From positions 196,001 through 260,000 of the forward strand of contig NC_133547.1 in assembly GCF_048773025.1 (NCBI RefSeq): DNA of 64,000 bases, in the 5' to 3' direction. The DNA comes from Camelus bactrianus. Lineage: Eukaryota; Chordata; Mammalia; Artiodactyla; Camelidae. Positions 26,512 to 38,275 of the stretch are shown here, piece after piece; the stretch's first letter is position 1; every line of letters begins with the position of its first letter. Under the pieces are notes generated by a model. It saw nothing but the letters and a program-made list of their open reading frames with translations. It was not told the DNA's origin and searched no databases. Position numbers and translations under genes: made by a program.

Positions 26512-27593
26512 TTTCAAATCCCAGAGGCGAGGTGGGGACCCCAAGTCAACACGCCCGGCAGGTGGCTCCAGGGGAAGGCGATGTCCCCGAGAGTTTGCTG
26601 AAGACTGACACCACAAAACCCTCCGCGGGGGCAGCTTCTGGAGGCCTGGGGGCCTGGGAAGACTCCGCAGAGGCCCTGCGGGAGGCAGAGGACACTCCGC
26701 AGCATGCCACGCTAGGGGCGACAGCAGACCGAGGGGCCCTGGGAGGGAAGCTGGAGCCCGCAGACTGCAGGATCGACGAGGCCAGGCCCAGCCGCATCCC
26801 CGATGACCTGTTGCCCTTCCCCTTGCCTCTCCCGGGGAAGCGGGGCTGTTGGTGTGGCGAGTGTGGCAAGACCTTCAGCCAGAGCTCCTACCCGCAGCAG
26901 CGCCGGCGCGTGCACACGGGAGAGAAGCCCTACATGCGCACAGAGTGCGGCAAGGCCTTCGCCTGGAGCTCCAACCTCAGCCAGCACCGTCGTATCCACA
27001 CGGGCGAGACGCCCTACGAGTGCCCGGACTGCGAAGAGGCCTTCAGCGAGAGTTCCAAGCTGGCCGAGCACCTGAAGATCCACGCAGGCGCGCGGGTGCA
27101 CGCTTGCCCCGACTGTGGCAAGGTCTTCCTGCGCGCGGCCGGCCTGCAGCAGCACCGGCACACACACAGCGGCCAGAAGCCCTTCGCCTGCACCGACTAC
27201 GGCAAGAGGTTCCTTGAGAGCTCGCAGCTCCTGCAGCACCAGCGCACGCACACAGGCGAGCGGCCCTTCCAGTGCGCCCAGTGCGGCAAGGCCTTCAGGG
27301 GCACCTCGGGCCTGGCGCACCACCGGCGTGCTCACACTGGTGAGCGGCTCCTCGCGTGCGCCGACCGCGGCAGCTCCGAGCTGCGCCAGCACCAGCGCCC
27401 GCACTCCGGCGAGAAACCCTTCGTCTGCATCCACTGCAGCAAAGCCTTCGTGCACAACTCGGAGCTGGTGAGCCACCGGCGTACGCACACCAGGGAGCGG
27501 CCTTACGCCTACAGCCGGTGCGGCCGCGCCTTCAACCACCGCTCCAACCTCAACAAGCATCAGAAGCGGCACGCGGGCAGCGCTGCGCCCTGA
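26512..27593 (+). CDS. ZNF497: ZNF497 finger exon, open but with damaged fingers
   Basis: C2H2 zinc-finger exon, presumed nuclear DNA-binding protein. It begins after a pyrimidine-rich acceptor (ctctctccag, ending 26511) and is open to TGA at 27591-27593. The lead region (RQVAPGEGD, GGLGAWEDSAEALREAEDT) and final KHQKRHAGSAAP match human ZNF497 from memory. Nine finger units are present against about 14 in human. Four are intact (units 3, 4, 6, 8). Unit 1 has R for the first His, unit 2 R and unit 9 Y for the first Cys, unit 5 Y for the second Cys, and unit 7 lacks the second-Cys segment by an in-frame deletion. There is no in-frame ATG before unit 2, so the start must come from an upstream exon or is lost; the small exon 26322-26364 joins in phase. 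Protein-coding status is uncertain. Confidence 0.7.
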
Positions 27594-30324
27594 GGGAGAG
27601 GGCGGGTCAATTTGGTGGCCCGTGCACCTCGAGACCCGGCCACCAATGTATGGGGATGAGCCGTCTGCAGGCCAGCTTGGGTGGGCTTCACGTGCTGGGA
27701 GAGTTGGCGCAGCGGCCACGGGTGCAGAAGATCACGGCTGAAAAAACGGTCCCTAAGAAGGCAGCCCCAGTGGTGACCCCCTGGGGCCTGGCTGTGGACA
27801 CGTGTGGCGGGGAGGTGGCTCACAGGCTGAAGGCGGTGAATTTCGGTCCTGGAAGCTGTGCAGAGACTGGCGAGAATTGCAGGCTCCCCAGGAACGAGGG
27901 CTAGATGAGACCCCTCCCCTCCACCTCTGGATTCGAGGTTACACAGGACTTTTTGTCTTCAGCCAAGAGCCAGAAGGTCAGACGATTTGCTCTGAGGACT
28001 CTGGTGGGCAAAGGAGAGGATGTGTGTGTGTTGGGGGGGGGGGTCCCAGCATGCTCAGCTCTCAGCTGCTGCCTGTACCCCCATTCCTTCCTCCACAGTT
28101 GGGGCTGAGAGTCCGTTTCTAAAAGATAAATCCCAGCAGCCTGAAACACTTCAGGTTCCTTATAGACGCGGCATCGCGTCCACACACCTTGGGCTGGCAC
28201 AGTCCACGCGTCCTGCGCTCGTTGAGTAAGCAGGACTGACTCACTTCAGGAAAAACAGTCCAGGCAAGACCGCCTGAGGGATTCGATGCTGGCCGGGGGA
28301 GGGGCCGATCCTCCGGGAGCAGGGCTGGCGTTCGCCTCCCCAGGAAGGAGTGGATCTGGGAATTGCCATGCGCTGGGCCAGAGCAGTTTCCGGGCTCTGG
28401 GAAGCAGTGGTGGGTGGGGGCGAGGGCGGAGCCGACAACCTGCCCCGCTCTCCACCCTGGACAACTTTCTCTGCATCCACCCCCTGCCCCTGGGCTGCTG
28501 CCACAGCATTGCCCTCGCTGAGGGCAGCCACCTGCTCTACCCACTCTGGAAGGTGTGCGGGGGCATCTGTGTCTGGTGTGGGAACCAGCCCCCGCATGCT
28601 CACTCTGCCCAAGACCACGTCGCTGGCATCGCCCCCTCACCCCTTCTCTCTTCCCAGGTCGGAACTGTTGGGGCCTGCTCCAGGGTACCCCCTGGAGTCT
28701 GTGTGTTTCTCAGTCTTGCTCCCCCACCCCCACATCAGGGACCTTCCTTGCGCGGCTGGGCGTGCTGTACTTCCTCCTTTTTCGAGGTCTCCTTGGCCAA
28801 GATCAGCAGCTCCAGCAGGAGCTTGAGAGAGCAGCAGGGAGAGGGAAGGCATGGAGCTCCAACCCTGCCTTCCTAGCTCAGCAAGTCCCTTCTCATCCCT
28901 CCTCCCGAGTGGAGCCCCACAGAGGACCAGGATTAGCCTGAGGACTCAGCCCTGAGGTCCCACGTAGCTGCCTGGCAGGGGAGTAGGATGGTAGCAAGGA
29001 TCACTGAGCACCAGGTGCTACACCTGGCACTTTGCAGGTGCTCCTCCACCTGCACCCCGGCGGCGGAGCTGGGAGGCCTGGGGCTGGCGGCGGGTGACGG
29101 GAGACAAGGCTGATGTAGACAGCTCCAGTGACCTGCACACCAGCACATCGCCCCGACCAGGTGGGCTGGAGCATGTGGCCTGTGTGACGGGTGGGACATG
29201 GGACAGAAGGGGCTGGCTCGGGCAAGGGGCAGTCAAATAAGTGACCCTCACTAGGTATTTTAAGAGAATTGTCTACTTGGCTTTATTAGACTGAAAGAAT
29301 ATGCAGAATCACAAGAATCCAGAGATTCACAAGAAGAGCAGCTCCACCTCCAGGGCTGGGTGTACAAAAGGGATGGGGCTTACCAGAGCCGAGGATCTTG
29401 GACTCTGAGAAGGCCACCGTGGCTGTTGCTGGAACTTGAGAGGAGGGTGCAGGAGAGACACCTTTGCCCTGAAAACCTTGGGTCCTGCATTATGTTGTTT
29501 GGGTTCATCAGAGGCTCAACACAGCAGCCTCACTGCCAGGCACGTGGGGACTGTTCAGTGGCACCGCTGGGTCCTCCGGGAAGTAGGGCCCAAGTGGAGG
29601 GCAGCCTGCTTTGCATCAGGACCTGCCACATGGACTCCCCTCGTTCTGCGCCGCTCACCCTCACCCCTAACTGCAGCTGGTGAGTGGATTGGAGCAGCAC
29701 ACTGAGGCGGATATGCTGTGTCCAGAATCTGGGCCTCTGTGGCTCCTTCAGAGAGTCCACTTCTCTCTCTGGCTGGCGGACAGTGCTGGCTGCAGCAGCT
29801 GGTCTTCTCCTTCGAAGGGGTGTCCTGACAGGCTCGCCATCCCGAGGCCCTCCACCAAGGAGGACACATCGGACTCACTTCATCACTGAGTGTCTCTGCT
29901 ACCCGGTGCTCTCTGTCTTCCAAGGGGTGGGTGTAATGTTCTGGGGGAGGTCAGGATAGCGACAGGATAAGGAAGTTGAGCTGCCAGTTTTGAGGCGAGT
30001 TGGGAAGGTGTACTGTTGTCCCCATCAAGCAAAAATGAGGGGATTCACATGGTCCTTGCTTATTGGTAGAAAAAAGAATTTGATGGATCTGTAGCTGTGA
30101 AGGTGAGACTCCTTCAAACCCCCAAGGTCATCCTCAACCTCCCTCCCTAGCAGAAGCAGCCCCTCTTGGGTTAAAAAACTCCTATTACCCCCTCCTTCCT
30201 GCTGCCCACGGTGTAAATGCGCAGTTGAGGCTCCCTTCCTTCCCACCTAACACGGGAGTGACAGTCACACCACCTGTTGTCCATGTCCACGAGCAGGACA
30301 CTGTGAACGCCACAGCAGTGGGTG
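27594..30324. other. Spacer between ZNF497 and A1BG
   Basis: The ZNF497 3' UTR should start this stretch, but I see no AATAAA close to the stop. The rest is GC-rich with a (TG)n/G run near 28020-28044 and chance open frames on both strands. In human an A1BG antisense transcript lies near here; nothing in the sequence shows one directly. Confidence 0.4.
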
Positions 30325-30920
30325 CCTCAATTTTATTATTTTATTTATTGTTATTTTTAATTATTTTTATTATTTTTGGGGGGGAGGTAATTAGGTTTTT
30401 ATTTATTTTTATTGGCGGTACTGGGACTGAACTCCGAAACTCGTGCGTGCTAGGCACATACTCTACCACTGAGCTATGCCCGTCCTCCTATTATTATTTT
30501 ATCATCAATTATTAATTATTATTTATAAGCAATTTAAATATTTATTACTTTAATGTATTTGTTATTTACTATACTGTTCCTAATATTTATTATTTTAGTT
30601 TACTATTAGTTTGTCATTCATTGTATTATTTATTTTTAATATTTAGTGTTTTATCATTTCACTATGAAGTAATTTATTATTTTCACTTTAATCATCTTAT
30701 TTACGGGTAACTATGATTCCATTCTATTGCTTAAGTTTATTTGTTATTATTTATTACATTACCTGTTTTAGTATTCATTTTATTTTTTGAAATTGTACTT
30801 ATTTTTTTACCTAAATCATTTTATTATTTATTGTCAATTGTCTTCATTTGTTATTGTTTGCTTCATTAGATCATTCAGTTATTTTTATTCTTTATTATTA
30901 ACTTAGTTTATTCATATGCA
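30325..30920. repeat. A/T-rich low-complexity block (TTA/TTTA)n
   Basis: About 600 bases of nearly pure A/T built from degenerate tta/ttta units, interrupted by one antisense SINE. It ends 175 bases before the A1BG start codon. Confidence 0.85.
30378..30488 (-). mobile_element. Camelid tRNA-derived SINE (Vic-1 type), antisense
   Basis: On the minus strand it reads as a head ggaggacgggcatagctcag, a B box and the family tail aaaaacctaattacctcccc. The flanking A/T-rich sequence prevents a firm target-site call (tattattt-like on both sides). Confidence 0.88.
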
Positions 30921-31052
30921 GTTATTGATTACTGTAATGGAGACTCCTGAGGCCGTGGCTCGCCCTTTGTCCTGACCCCCTGCAGGCCCACTTTCCGGGA
31001 AGGACAAACAAACAGAGAGGTCAGTGGCCGGCGCCGCCCCCCCACCTCAGCC

Positions 31053-31095
31053 TTATAACCGGACAGAAACTCCTGGGGCTGAAGTGAGGCTGACT
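31053..31095 (+). promoter_or_regulatory. A1BG: A1BG core promoter candidate
   Basis: A TTATAA element at 31053-31058 lies 38 bases before the A1BG ATG. If it is used, transcription would start only about 10 bases before the codon, giving a very short leader. No liver-factor site was assigned with confidence. Confidence 0.4.
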
Positions 31096-34000
31096 ATGTC
31101 CGCACGGGCCGCTTTCCTGCTGCTCTGGGGTGAGGCGTCAGGTCTGGGGCCCCCCGGGGGTAGGATGGGGGCAGGAAGGAACAGCATGGGATCTCACAGG
31201 TGGGTCTCCGCAGGCCTCGCCCTGGGCAGAGTGACGGAGGAGGCAGTCCTAAGTAAGTGGGCTGGCCCGGGTGTGGTGGACACTGCAGGGTGAGGCCCTG
31301 TTTGGGCGCCCAGCTGACCACTGTCCCCACTCGTGCAGTTGACACAAGGGCCAACCTATGGGCAGAGGCTGAGTCCCTGCTGAAACCTGGGGCCATTGTG
31401 ACACTGACATGCCAGAGCGTCCTGAGGACACAGGAGTTCCAGCTGTTCAAGGATGGGGTGCCCCAGGAGCCAGTGCGCCTGGACTCACCTGCCTTTGAGC
31501 ACCGGTTCCTACTAGAAGCAGTAATCAATGACACCCGGGGCCTCTACCGATGCCGCTACAGCACAGATGGCGGGTGGATGGGGCTCAGCAACCTGGTGGA
31601 GTTGACTGGAACAGGTGAGTGGAGCGCTAACTGGCCTGGCCAGTCAGGGGAGAGGCTGCTGGAGAGGCCTCCTGTCCTCCACTCATCAGTCTCCTTGTCC
31701 TCCTCCTGCCCCACTCCCGGAGTAGCTGGTGGCCTTGGGCAAGTCAGGTGACATCTCTGAGCCTCAACTGCCCCATCAGTAAAATGAGGATGTTTGTACT
31801 GACCCTAGAAGGTCGTGAAGAGTAAGTGTCTGAATCCCTAGGAAGTGCTTAGGGCAGGCCTGGGGCACAGTAGGGCCCTGAACATGTCTCCTCTTGTAGT
31901 CCCCCGTCTCGGCCTGTCCCTGCCTCCATCTCCTGGCTCCCTCACATTTCTAGGAGTGTGGAGATCCAGGTCTGGCTGGACCCCCACATCTCCCAAGGCA
32001 TGCAGAACCACACATGACCTGTGCTCCACCCGCAGAGCCCCTGCCCCCACCCTTGCTCTCAACCGAGACGGTCTCCTGGATCACAATGGGCCTGAACACG
32101 ACACTGCTCTGCCTTGGGGGGCTTCGGGGTGTAACCTTCCTGCTGAGGCGGGAAGGCGATGACCAGTTTCTGGAGGTGGCTGAGGCCCCAAAGGCTATGC
32201 AGGCAACCTTCTCAGTCCACCGGGCTGGCAACTACAGCTGCAGCTACCGGATCCATGCAGCAGGTGCCCTCTCTGAACCCAGTGCCACTGTGACCATAGA
32301 GGAGCTGGGTGAGTGTGGGGGCCATCCCAGAGGGCTTCCTGGGGGAGGAGGCTCCTGGAGGACAGAGCTGCATTTACCCTGACCCCAAACTCCTAATACC
32401 CCTGCCCAGGACTGGGTTTGGAAACAGGGGCCACACAATTGCCTGGCGTTTGCCAGAAGGAAGGGTGTTCCTGGGGCAAAGGTCTGGAGGCTGGGCTGAC
32501 TGCAGCTTTTTTAAGGAATGGCCCCACAGCAGGGGTGTCTGGGACTCTGGCCCCTCCAGTGACCCTCCCTGACTTGCAGCCAGGCTGCCACCACCCACGC
32601 TGACTCTCGAAAGGGAGTCCTCTGAGGTCCTGCGCCCGGGCTCGCCCGCAACCCTCACCTGTGTGGCGCCCCTGAGCGGTGTGGACTTCCAGCTGCGGCG
32701 GGGTGAGGAGGTGCTGCAGGTACTCATGTCCAGTACCAGCCCAGACCGTATCTTCTTCCACCTGGACAAGCTGGCCCTGGGGGATAGCCATGTCTACACC
32801 TGTCGCTACCGGCTGCATGGTGAGCTAATGCCCTGGTCCTTGGACAGCGCGCCGGCTGAGCTGGTTCTGAGTGACGGTGAGCCTGGGGAATGTGGTAGCG
32901 GGGCTGGGAAGGCGGCAGCCAGAGGAGAGAGCAGGGAAGGGTCTGTTACTGCAGAGCTAAATCCCGGCTCATCTGCCAGGCCTCAGTTTCCCCAGCTGAG
33001 GATGGAACAATGAGCCTAGCCTCTTGGCCCCACAATGAATAGTCAGGTCAATATGCAAATCTGACCTGGGCCATGCAGGCATTACCTGCCCAGGGCCCCC
33101 TCCTGCCTTCGGGGTCCGGGTGGACGCTGAGGGCTCTCTGTTGAGGATGGCCAGGCTGGGGTTGCAGGACCCACCAGGGACTCAGACCAGAGATGTAAAC
33201 TCCAGGAGAGGATGCCGACCATCATAGGGGGTGCGGGTGCTCTTTGGACAGACATAACCTCATCCCTGTCTGTTTTTATGGGCATTGAAATTAATAAGGA
33301 ACAGTGTAGGAGTGTGTGTGAGCGTCCACAGAGGACAGGGACCGGGAGGTCGGGAGGCTGATTCAGTCTTATGCCGGGCGGTCCTGGCGGGCCGCCCGGG
33401 AGGCAGCAGACTCTTTGGCAGAAGGCTCAGCCTGGCCAAGGGCTGCGAGGCTGGATCCTTCCCTGGAGCCGACTTAGCCCACGTCCTCCCTGCAGGGACG
33501 CTCCCAGCGCCGGAGCTATCGGCTGAGCCCGCGGTTCTGAGCCCCAAGCCCGGCACGCTGGTGCAGCTGCAGTGCTGGGCACCCCGCACCGGCGTGCGCT
33601 TCGCCCTGGTGCGCGAGAATGCGGGCAGGCGCCTGGTGCACAGTCTCTTGAGCCCCGCGGGGACCAAGGCCCACTTTGAGCTGCACGATGTCTCTGTGGT
33701 CGACTCCGCCAACTACAGCTGCATCTACACAGACACGGCGCCGCCCTTCGCGGGCTCCGCGCCCAGCGCCCGCGTGGAGCTGCGCGTGGACGGTGAGCGG
33801 TAGGCCCGGCGGCCCGAAACCTCCTTCCACCTGTGCGCAAAACGAGGGTGCCGGCCCGTCCCGGAGGAATGCCAAAGGAAAGCGCTCTGGGCCTCGGCCC
33901 TGCCCGCAGAGCCGGCTCCTTAGGGGAGTAGGAGGTCTGCCGCCGAGGGTCCTGGGGGCGCCCTGCATTTCGGCTTATTTCCCATCGACGTGAGCACGTC

Positions 34001-35308
34001 GGCTGCGGGTAGCGCTTCGGTGGAGATCGTGGAGGCTGGACCAGATTTTAGGGTTCACATCCCTAATGGCTTTGCACTGGCTAGTGCCTTAGTCTTCCTG
34101 TGCGACACCCGTGTCGGTCGCTGTCAGACTGTGACCCCAAATTCTGCCGGGGCCCACGTCCCCACGGTGGAGAGTGGAGGTGTAATTTTCCAGGAGCCCC
34201 GCTGTCCCTGGGGTCTATGTGTTCCTGATTTCCTCACCCACGTGTCCTGGGGGCAGAAACCAGTCAGGACCCTGGGCACAGGTCCTACCTCCAGACCACT
34301 GACTGGGCTGAGCCCTCTGCATCCTGTCTTCCTTCCCCTCACCTGTCCTGTCCTGTCCCTAACCTTCACCCTAACCCTGAGTGCGGGACGCTGGGGACCC
34401 CAGGAAGTCACAGGGCAGACCCGGGCCTGGGGACTCAACAGGTCCTGGGGAGGGGGTGAGACGGAGACACACAGTTCCAGTGCAGTGACCAGTGTGAGGC
34501 CAGCAGCCTGGGCTGGAGTGGGGAACAGGCAGGCGGCCAGGGCTGGGCAGCTGCTGCCTGGGGTGAGGGACCTCACCAGACCCATCCGGCTGCTCGCCCA
34601 GGACCGTTGCCCAAGCCGCAGCTCCGGCCCCTGTGGAGGGGGGCCGTGACTCCGGGCCGCGATGCTGTCCTGCGCTGCGAGGGAGAGGTGCCCGACGTCA
34701 CCTTCGAGCTGCTGCGGGTGGGTGAAGGGGAGCCTTCCACAAGGCAGTGGGCTGCCCAGCCCTCCGCTGACCTTGTGCTGACCTACGTGGGCCCCCAACA
34801 CACCGGCAGCTACAGCTGCCGCTACCGCTCCTACTGGCCCAACCCTTTCCAGTCTGAGCTCAGCGATCCGGTGGAGCTCCAAGTGGCAGGTGAAGCTTCA
34901 GGTGGCCAGGGGAGCTCAGTTCAGTGGGCTGGGTTGCGGCTCCCAGGCTTTGCCCAGACTGAGCCCTCCTCCAGGAGTCCCCTTTCCCTGCACCTCTTCC
35001 CAGCACTAACCTCGTTAGTGGGCCTGGGTGTGTGGGAGGGTTGGCGGGCAGCTGACCAAGCCACTTCCTTCCTGAGGGGATCTCAGTGAGGTCTGCCCTG
35101 ATTCACCAGGAAAGCGGGCACAAGAAGCCTCCTTCCCCTACCATTTCTCTTGTGTCAAATTTGTCTAGGAAGCTGATCCCAGTTGCAGACTGTATCCTTG
35201 GGAAGTCCTTTCTCCAGTCTGACTCTGATCCCTCTTGCTGCAGCTGGAAGCTGGACTCACCCTGGTGGGAGAAGTGGATGGCTCTCCTTCATTCATCCCA
35301 GGAATTAA
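31096..35308 (+). CDS. A1BG: A1BG, alpha-1-B glycoprotein, five Ig-like domains
   Basis: Secreted plasma glycoprotein of the immunoglobulin superfamily, made mainly in liver; the human protein binds CRISP3. Eight exons: 31096-31129 and 31214-31252 (signal peptide, MSARAAFLLLWGLALG), then one exon per Ig domain at 31339-31614, 32036-32308, 32580-32876, 33496-33792 and 34602-34889, and a tail exon from 35244 to the TAA at 35306-35308. All junctions are GT/AG and phase 1, and the joined frame is 522 codons (human 495). Each Ig domain shows its Cys pair: LTCQS/YRCRY, LLCLG/YSCSY, LTCVA/YTCRY, LQCWA/YSCIY, LRCEG/YSCRY. N-glycosylation sequons include NDT, NTT and NYS (twice). Long identical runs with human (e.g. 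GVTFLLRREGD, APLSGVDFQLRRGE) make the identity firm. The C terminus is longer than in human: where human ends VAES, this frame continues through Trp for 18 residues. Confidence 0.97.
31735..31870 (-). mobile_element. MIR fragment in A1BG intron 3
   Basis: Antisense MIR: ctgagcctcaactgccccat, cagtaaaatgaggatg, then aggaagtgcttagggcaggc and ctggggcacagtagg. Confidence 0.7.
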
Positions 35309-35312
35309 TAAA
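35307..35312 (+). terminator. A1BG: A1BG polyadenylation signal AATAAA
   Basis: AATAAA overlaps the TAA stop codon (35306-35308) by two bases, so almost all of the exon up to the signal is coding in this frame. Cleavage is expected about 15-25 bases later. Confidence 0.8.
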
Positions 35313-35330
35313 TGTGAAGACAGACATTAA

Positions 35331-35899
35331 ATTGTGTCTTTGGGCAATGGCACCCTGGTACAGGGGGGCTGGAGTCCCAGGGCTGAGATCTGAGATCCTG
35401 TGTCCTGAAGGTGGACGGGCTCTGGGTCGGATCCTGAGAGTGGGGGTGGGGAGGCCAAGGATTGGCCCACATTTTTCAAGACTCCCTTCTGCTGTTATCC
35501 AGTAAGCTGCCTCCTACTCCCCAGTCGCCTCTGCCCAGTCCCCAGCAGGTGTGGGCAGGAGGGTAGCTTGAAGCTCCAGACTAATCTTGATTGAACTGGG
35601 AGGCAGTCTGGAGGCTGCATTTTCTAGTTCTGTCCTCCCAGTCCAAATGGCCACCAACTGGTGGTGCCCAACTGTGTCTCCAACCGAAGGCCAGTTCCCA
35701 CATCAAAGCTTGGAGCTGTGGGAAGAGTTGGGAGTCTTTCCATTCTTTCCCACTTCCCTTAAACCTGAGCCCCCTCGGCGCTGCCTGACACCCTGCTGGA
35801 CTACTGCCCAGCCCTGCCTGGAGCTTGGCCCTCGAGGTGCTGGCATACAGTGTGTATTAGGTTAGCATTACCAACAAATGCTTGATAAACTGGTTTTTC
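35331..35899. other. Spacer after A1BG
   Basis: Unique-looking DNA with a weak L2 3'-end-like piece at about 35800-35885. No gene recognised. Confidence 0.4.
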
Positions 35900-38275
35900 A
35901 AGGAATTTGCCTATTTCACCTGAGAGGTCTGATTTATTGGCATAGAGTTGTTCACAATATTCCTGTATTCTTTTACTGCCTGCAGGGTCTGGAGTGATGT
36001 CACCTCTTTCATGATTGAGGTTAAGACCCTTCTCCCTCTCTCTTGGTCAGTGTAGCTAGGGGGCTATCAATTATATTAATATTTTCAAAGAACTACCTAC
36101 CTTTCGGCTCTGCTCATTTTGTATTGTCTCTTCTGTATTTTGTGAATCTCTACTTGTATCATTACCATTCCACTCCTACATCCTGCTGAAATAATTTGTT
36201 CTTCTTCATTTTCTTCAGGTGGAAACTTAGATTGTTGACTTTTGGACGGAAACATTACTAACAGCTTAATATTAGGCTTGAAAATAGGTTTGTGTTAGTT
36301 TAAATCATGGGAAATTACTTCTTTGTGGATAAAAAAAGGTCAACTATTGGCAACTTCGTTAATTACATCCAATTGGTTGGTGAGGTTGTTCTGTTCTTTT
36401 GTATCCTTACTGATTTTCTGTCTTTCTGTTCTGTGGGTCCTGTAGAGAGAGGTGTTGAAGTCTCCAACTCTAATTGTGAATTTCTCTATGATTTTCTTTC
36501 AGCTCTATCAGTGTTTATTTCCTGTATTTTAAGGCTTTGTTGTTAGATGTATACATATTTGGAACTGTTGTCTTCTTGGTGAATTTGCCCTTTAACATGT
36601 AATTTCTCTCTATCCCTGGTAATTTTCCTCGTCCTGAAGTCTACTTGGTATGATATTAATATAGTCACTGCAGCATTCTTTGATGGTTTTGTATTCTATC
36701 TTTCTTTACTCTTTTACTTTAAGCTTACCTATATCATATTTAACATGGGTTTCTTATTTTCTTTTTTAAAAAATTCATTCTGGAAAATTCTTTTAAATGG
36801 TATGTTTAGACCACTTACATGTAATAATTGAAATGCTTGGGTTTTGGTTTACGTTTTTCTTTTCTGTTTTTTCCTTCTGCTATCCCTCTGTTTCCCCTTT
36901 CCTGCCTTCTTTTGGATTTTTTTTCCCCTCAGATTCCATTTTAATTCATCTACTGAATTTTTGATCATCTCTTTGTATAGTCTTCTTTGGTGATTTCTCT
37001 ACGGATTACAATATGCATACTTAACTCTTCTCAGTCTTCTTAGAATTGACATTTTTCCACTTAAAGTGGAATGTACAAATTTTATCACTATATAGGTCTC
37101 TTTACCCTTCCCTCTTTAATAAAGAAATTTTTTTTTTACTTAATGGTTCTTTAAGATACAATTTATATACAGTAAAATGCACAAATCTCAAACATATCAC
37201 TGCATGTTGATGCCCTCTGCTCTTTATGCTACAGTCGTCATATATACCACATCAACATACACTGGAAACTCTCCCAGACAACGTTACAAATTTCACTTTC
37301 CACAGTCATGCATATCTTAAAGATCAAATATATGCAACCTACTACTTTTCATTTTCCTTCTGCTGTCATTTCCCTTCCTTCTAAAATAACTTCGTTTAGC
37401 ATTTCTTTTAGAATAGGCCTGCTGGCAACAGTCTTAGTTTTTGCTTCATTTAAGGATGTCTGTATTTTGCTTTCATTCTTGAAGTGTATTTTCATTGCAT
37501 ATAGAATTCTGGACTGACAGTTCTTTTTTTCAGCACTTAAAAATGTTTTCTCTGCCCTGTGGCCTTCACAATTTCTGGTAAGAAATCTATGATCTTTTTG
37601 TATCAATCTTTTTGTGATACATAGTTTTTCTCAGGCTGTTTTCCAAATTTTAAAATTTGTTTTTAGTTTTCAGCGTTGATTATGATGGGTCTGGGTATGG
37701 ATTTCTTTGAGATTATGCTATTTTGGGTTCACTGAGCTTTCTGAACCTTAAGTTTATACTTTCTGCCAGACTGGGAAAGTTTCCAGCATTATTTCTTCAA
37801 TATTCTTTCCACTGTCATTGCAAAGAATGTGATTGCATTCCCAACTACACTTATGGTTTCATCAGTTTCTCATTGTGATTCTGTCCCATAACAAGGCTGT
37901 TATAACCTGCCTGGTTTCAAACTATTACATCATCCTAATGCACTGTTCCTTTTTTCAAAAAACAGTGATCTTTTGACCTTAACAATGCTTTTCTGGAGGG
38001 TGGCTGACTGGCAGAGTGGGTGCTTGGCGTGCAGGATGTCTTGGGTTCACTCTCTAGCACCTCCATTAAGGGGAAAAAAAACAGTGCTTTTCCATATTAA
38101 CATCTATTTTGTCTGAAATTAACACTGCTCCATCAGCTTTCTTCAGCTTCATGCCCGCCTCGGGTATCCTTTTCTATTCCTTTGCCCTCAACTCTCCTGT
38201 GTCCTTGTTTTAGGTGTGTTTCTTCTAAAGAACATACGCTTGGATCTGACAGAAATCCAGTCTATTATATTTGCT
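35900..38275 (-). mobile_element. L1 fragments, antisense
   Basis: Long antisense L1 debris: ttgaagtctccaactctaat, tgtgaatttctctatgattt, cctggtaattttcctcgtcc, tgaagtctacttggtatgat, and later gcatttcttttagaataggc and atatagaattctggactgac. The 38095-38275 part repeats L1 text already seen at about 36640-36760, so at least two copies are present. About 37130-37320 is a separate insert or L1 3' piece. A camelid SINE interrupts it at 37993. Confidence 0.8.
37993..38079 (+). mobile_element. Camelid tRNA-derived SINE, short diverged copy
   Basis: Head ctggagggtggctgactggc, B-box-like gggttcactctctagcacct and an A-rich end. Target-site duplication aaca(a/g)tgctttt at 37981-37992 and 38080-38091. It lacks the long tail of the other copies. 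Confidence 0.75.

Noticed and set aside
26712-27719. 335-codon open frame on the minus strand
   Set aside because: It is the antisense shadow of the GC-rich ZNF497 finger exon; finger repeats commonly leave the opposite strand open.
29240-29960. Possible LTR or gene fragment between ZNF497 and A1BG
   Set aside because: No termini, polyadenylation signal or conserved coding could be supported.
34360-34381. Telomere-like ctaacc...ccctaaccctg
   Set aside because: Only two imperfect units within an A1BG intron; no array.
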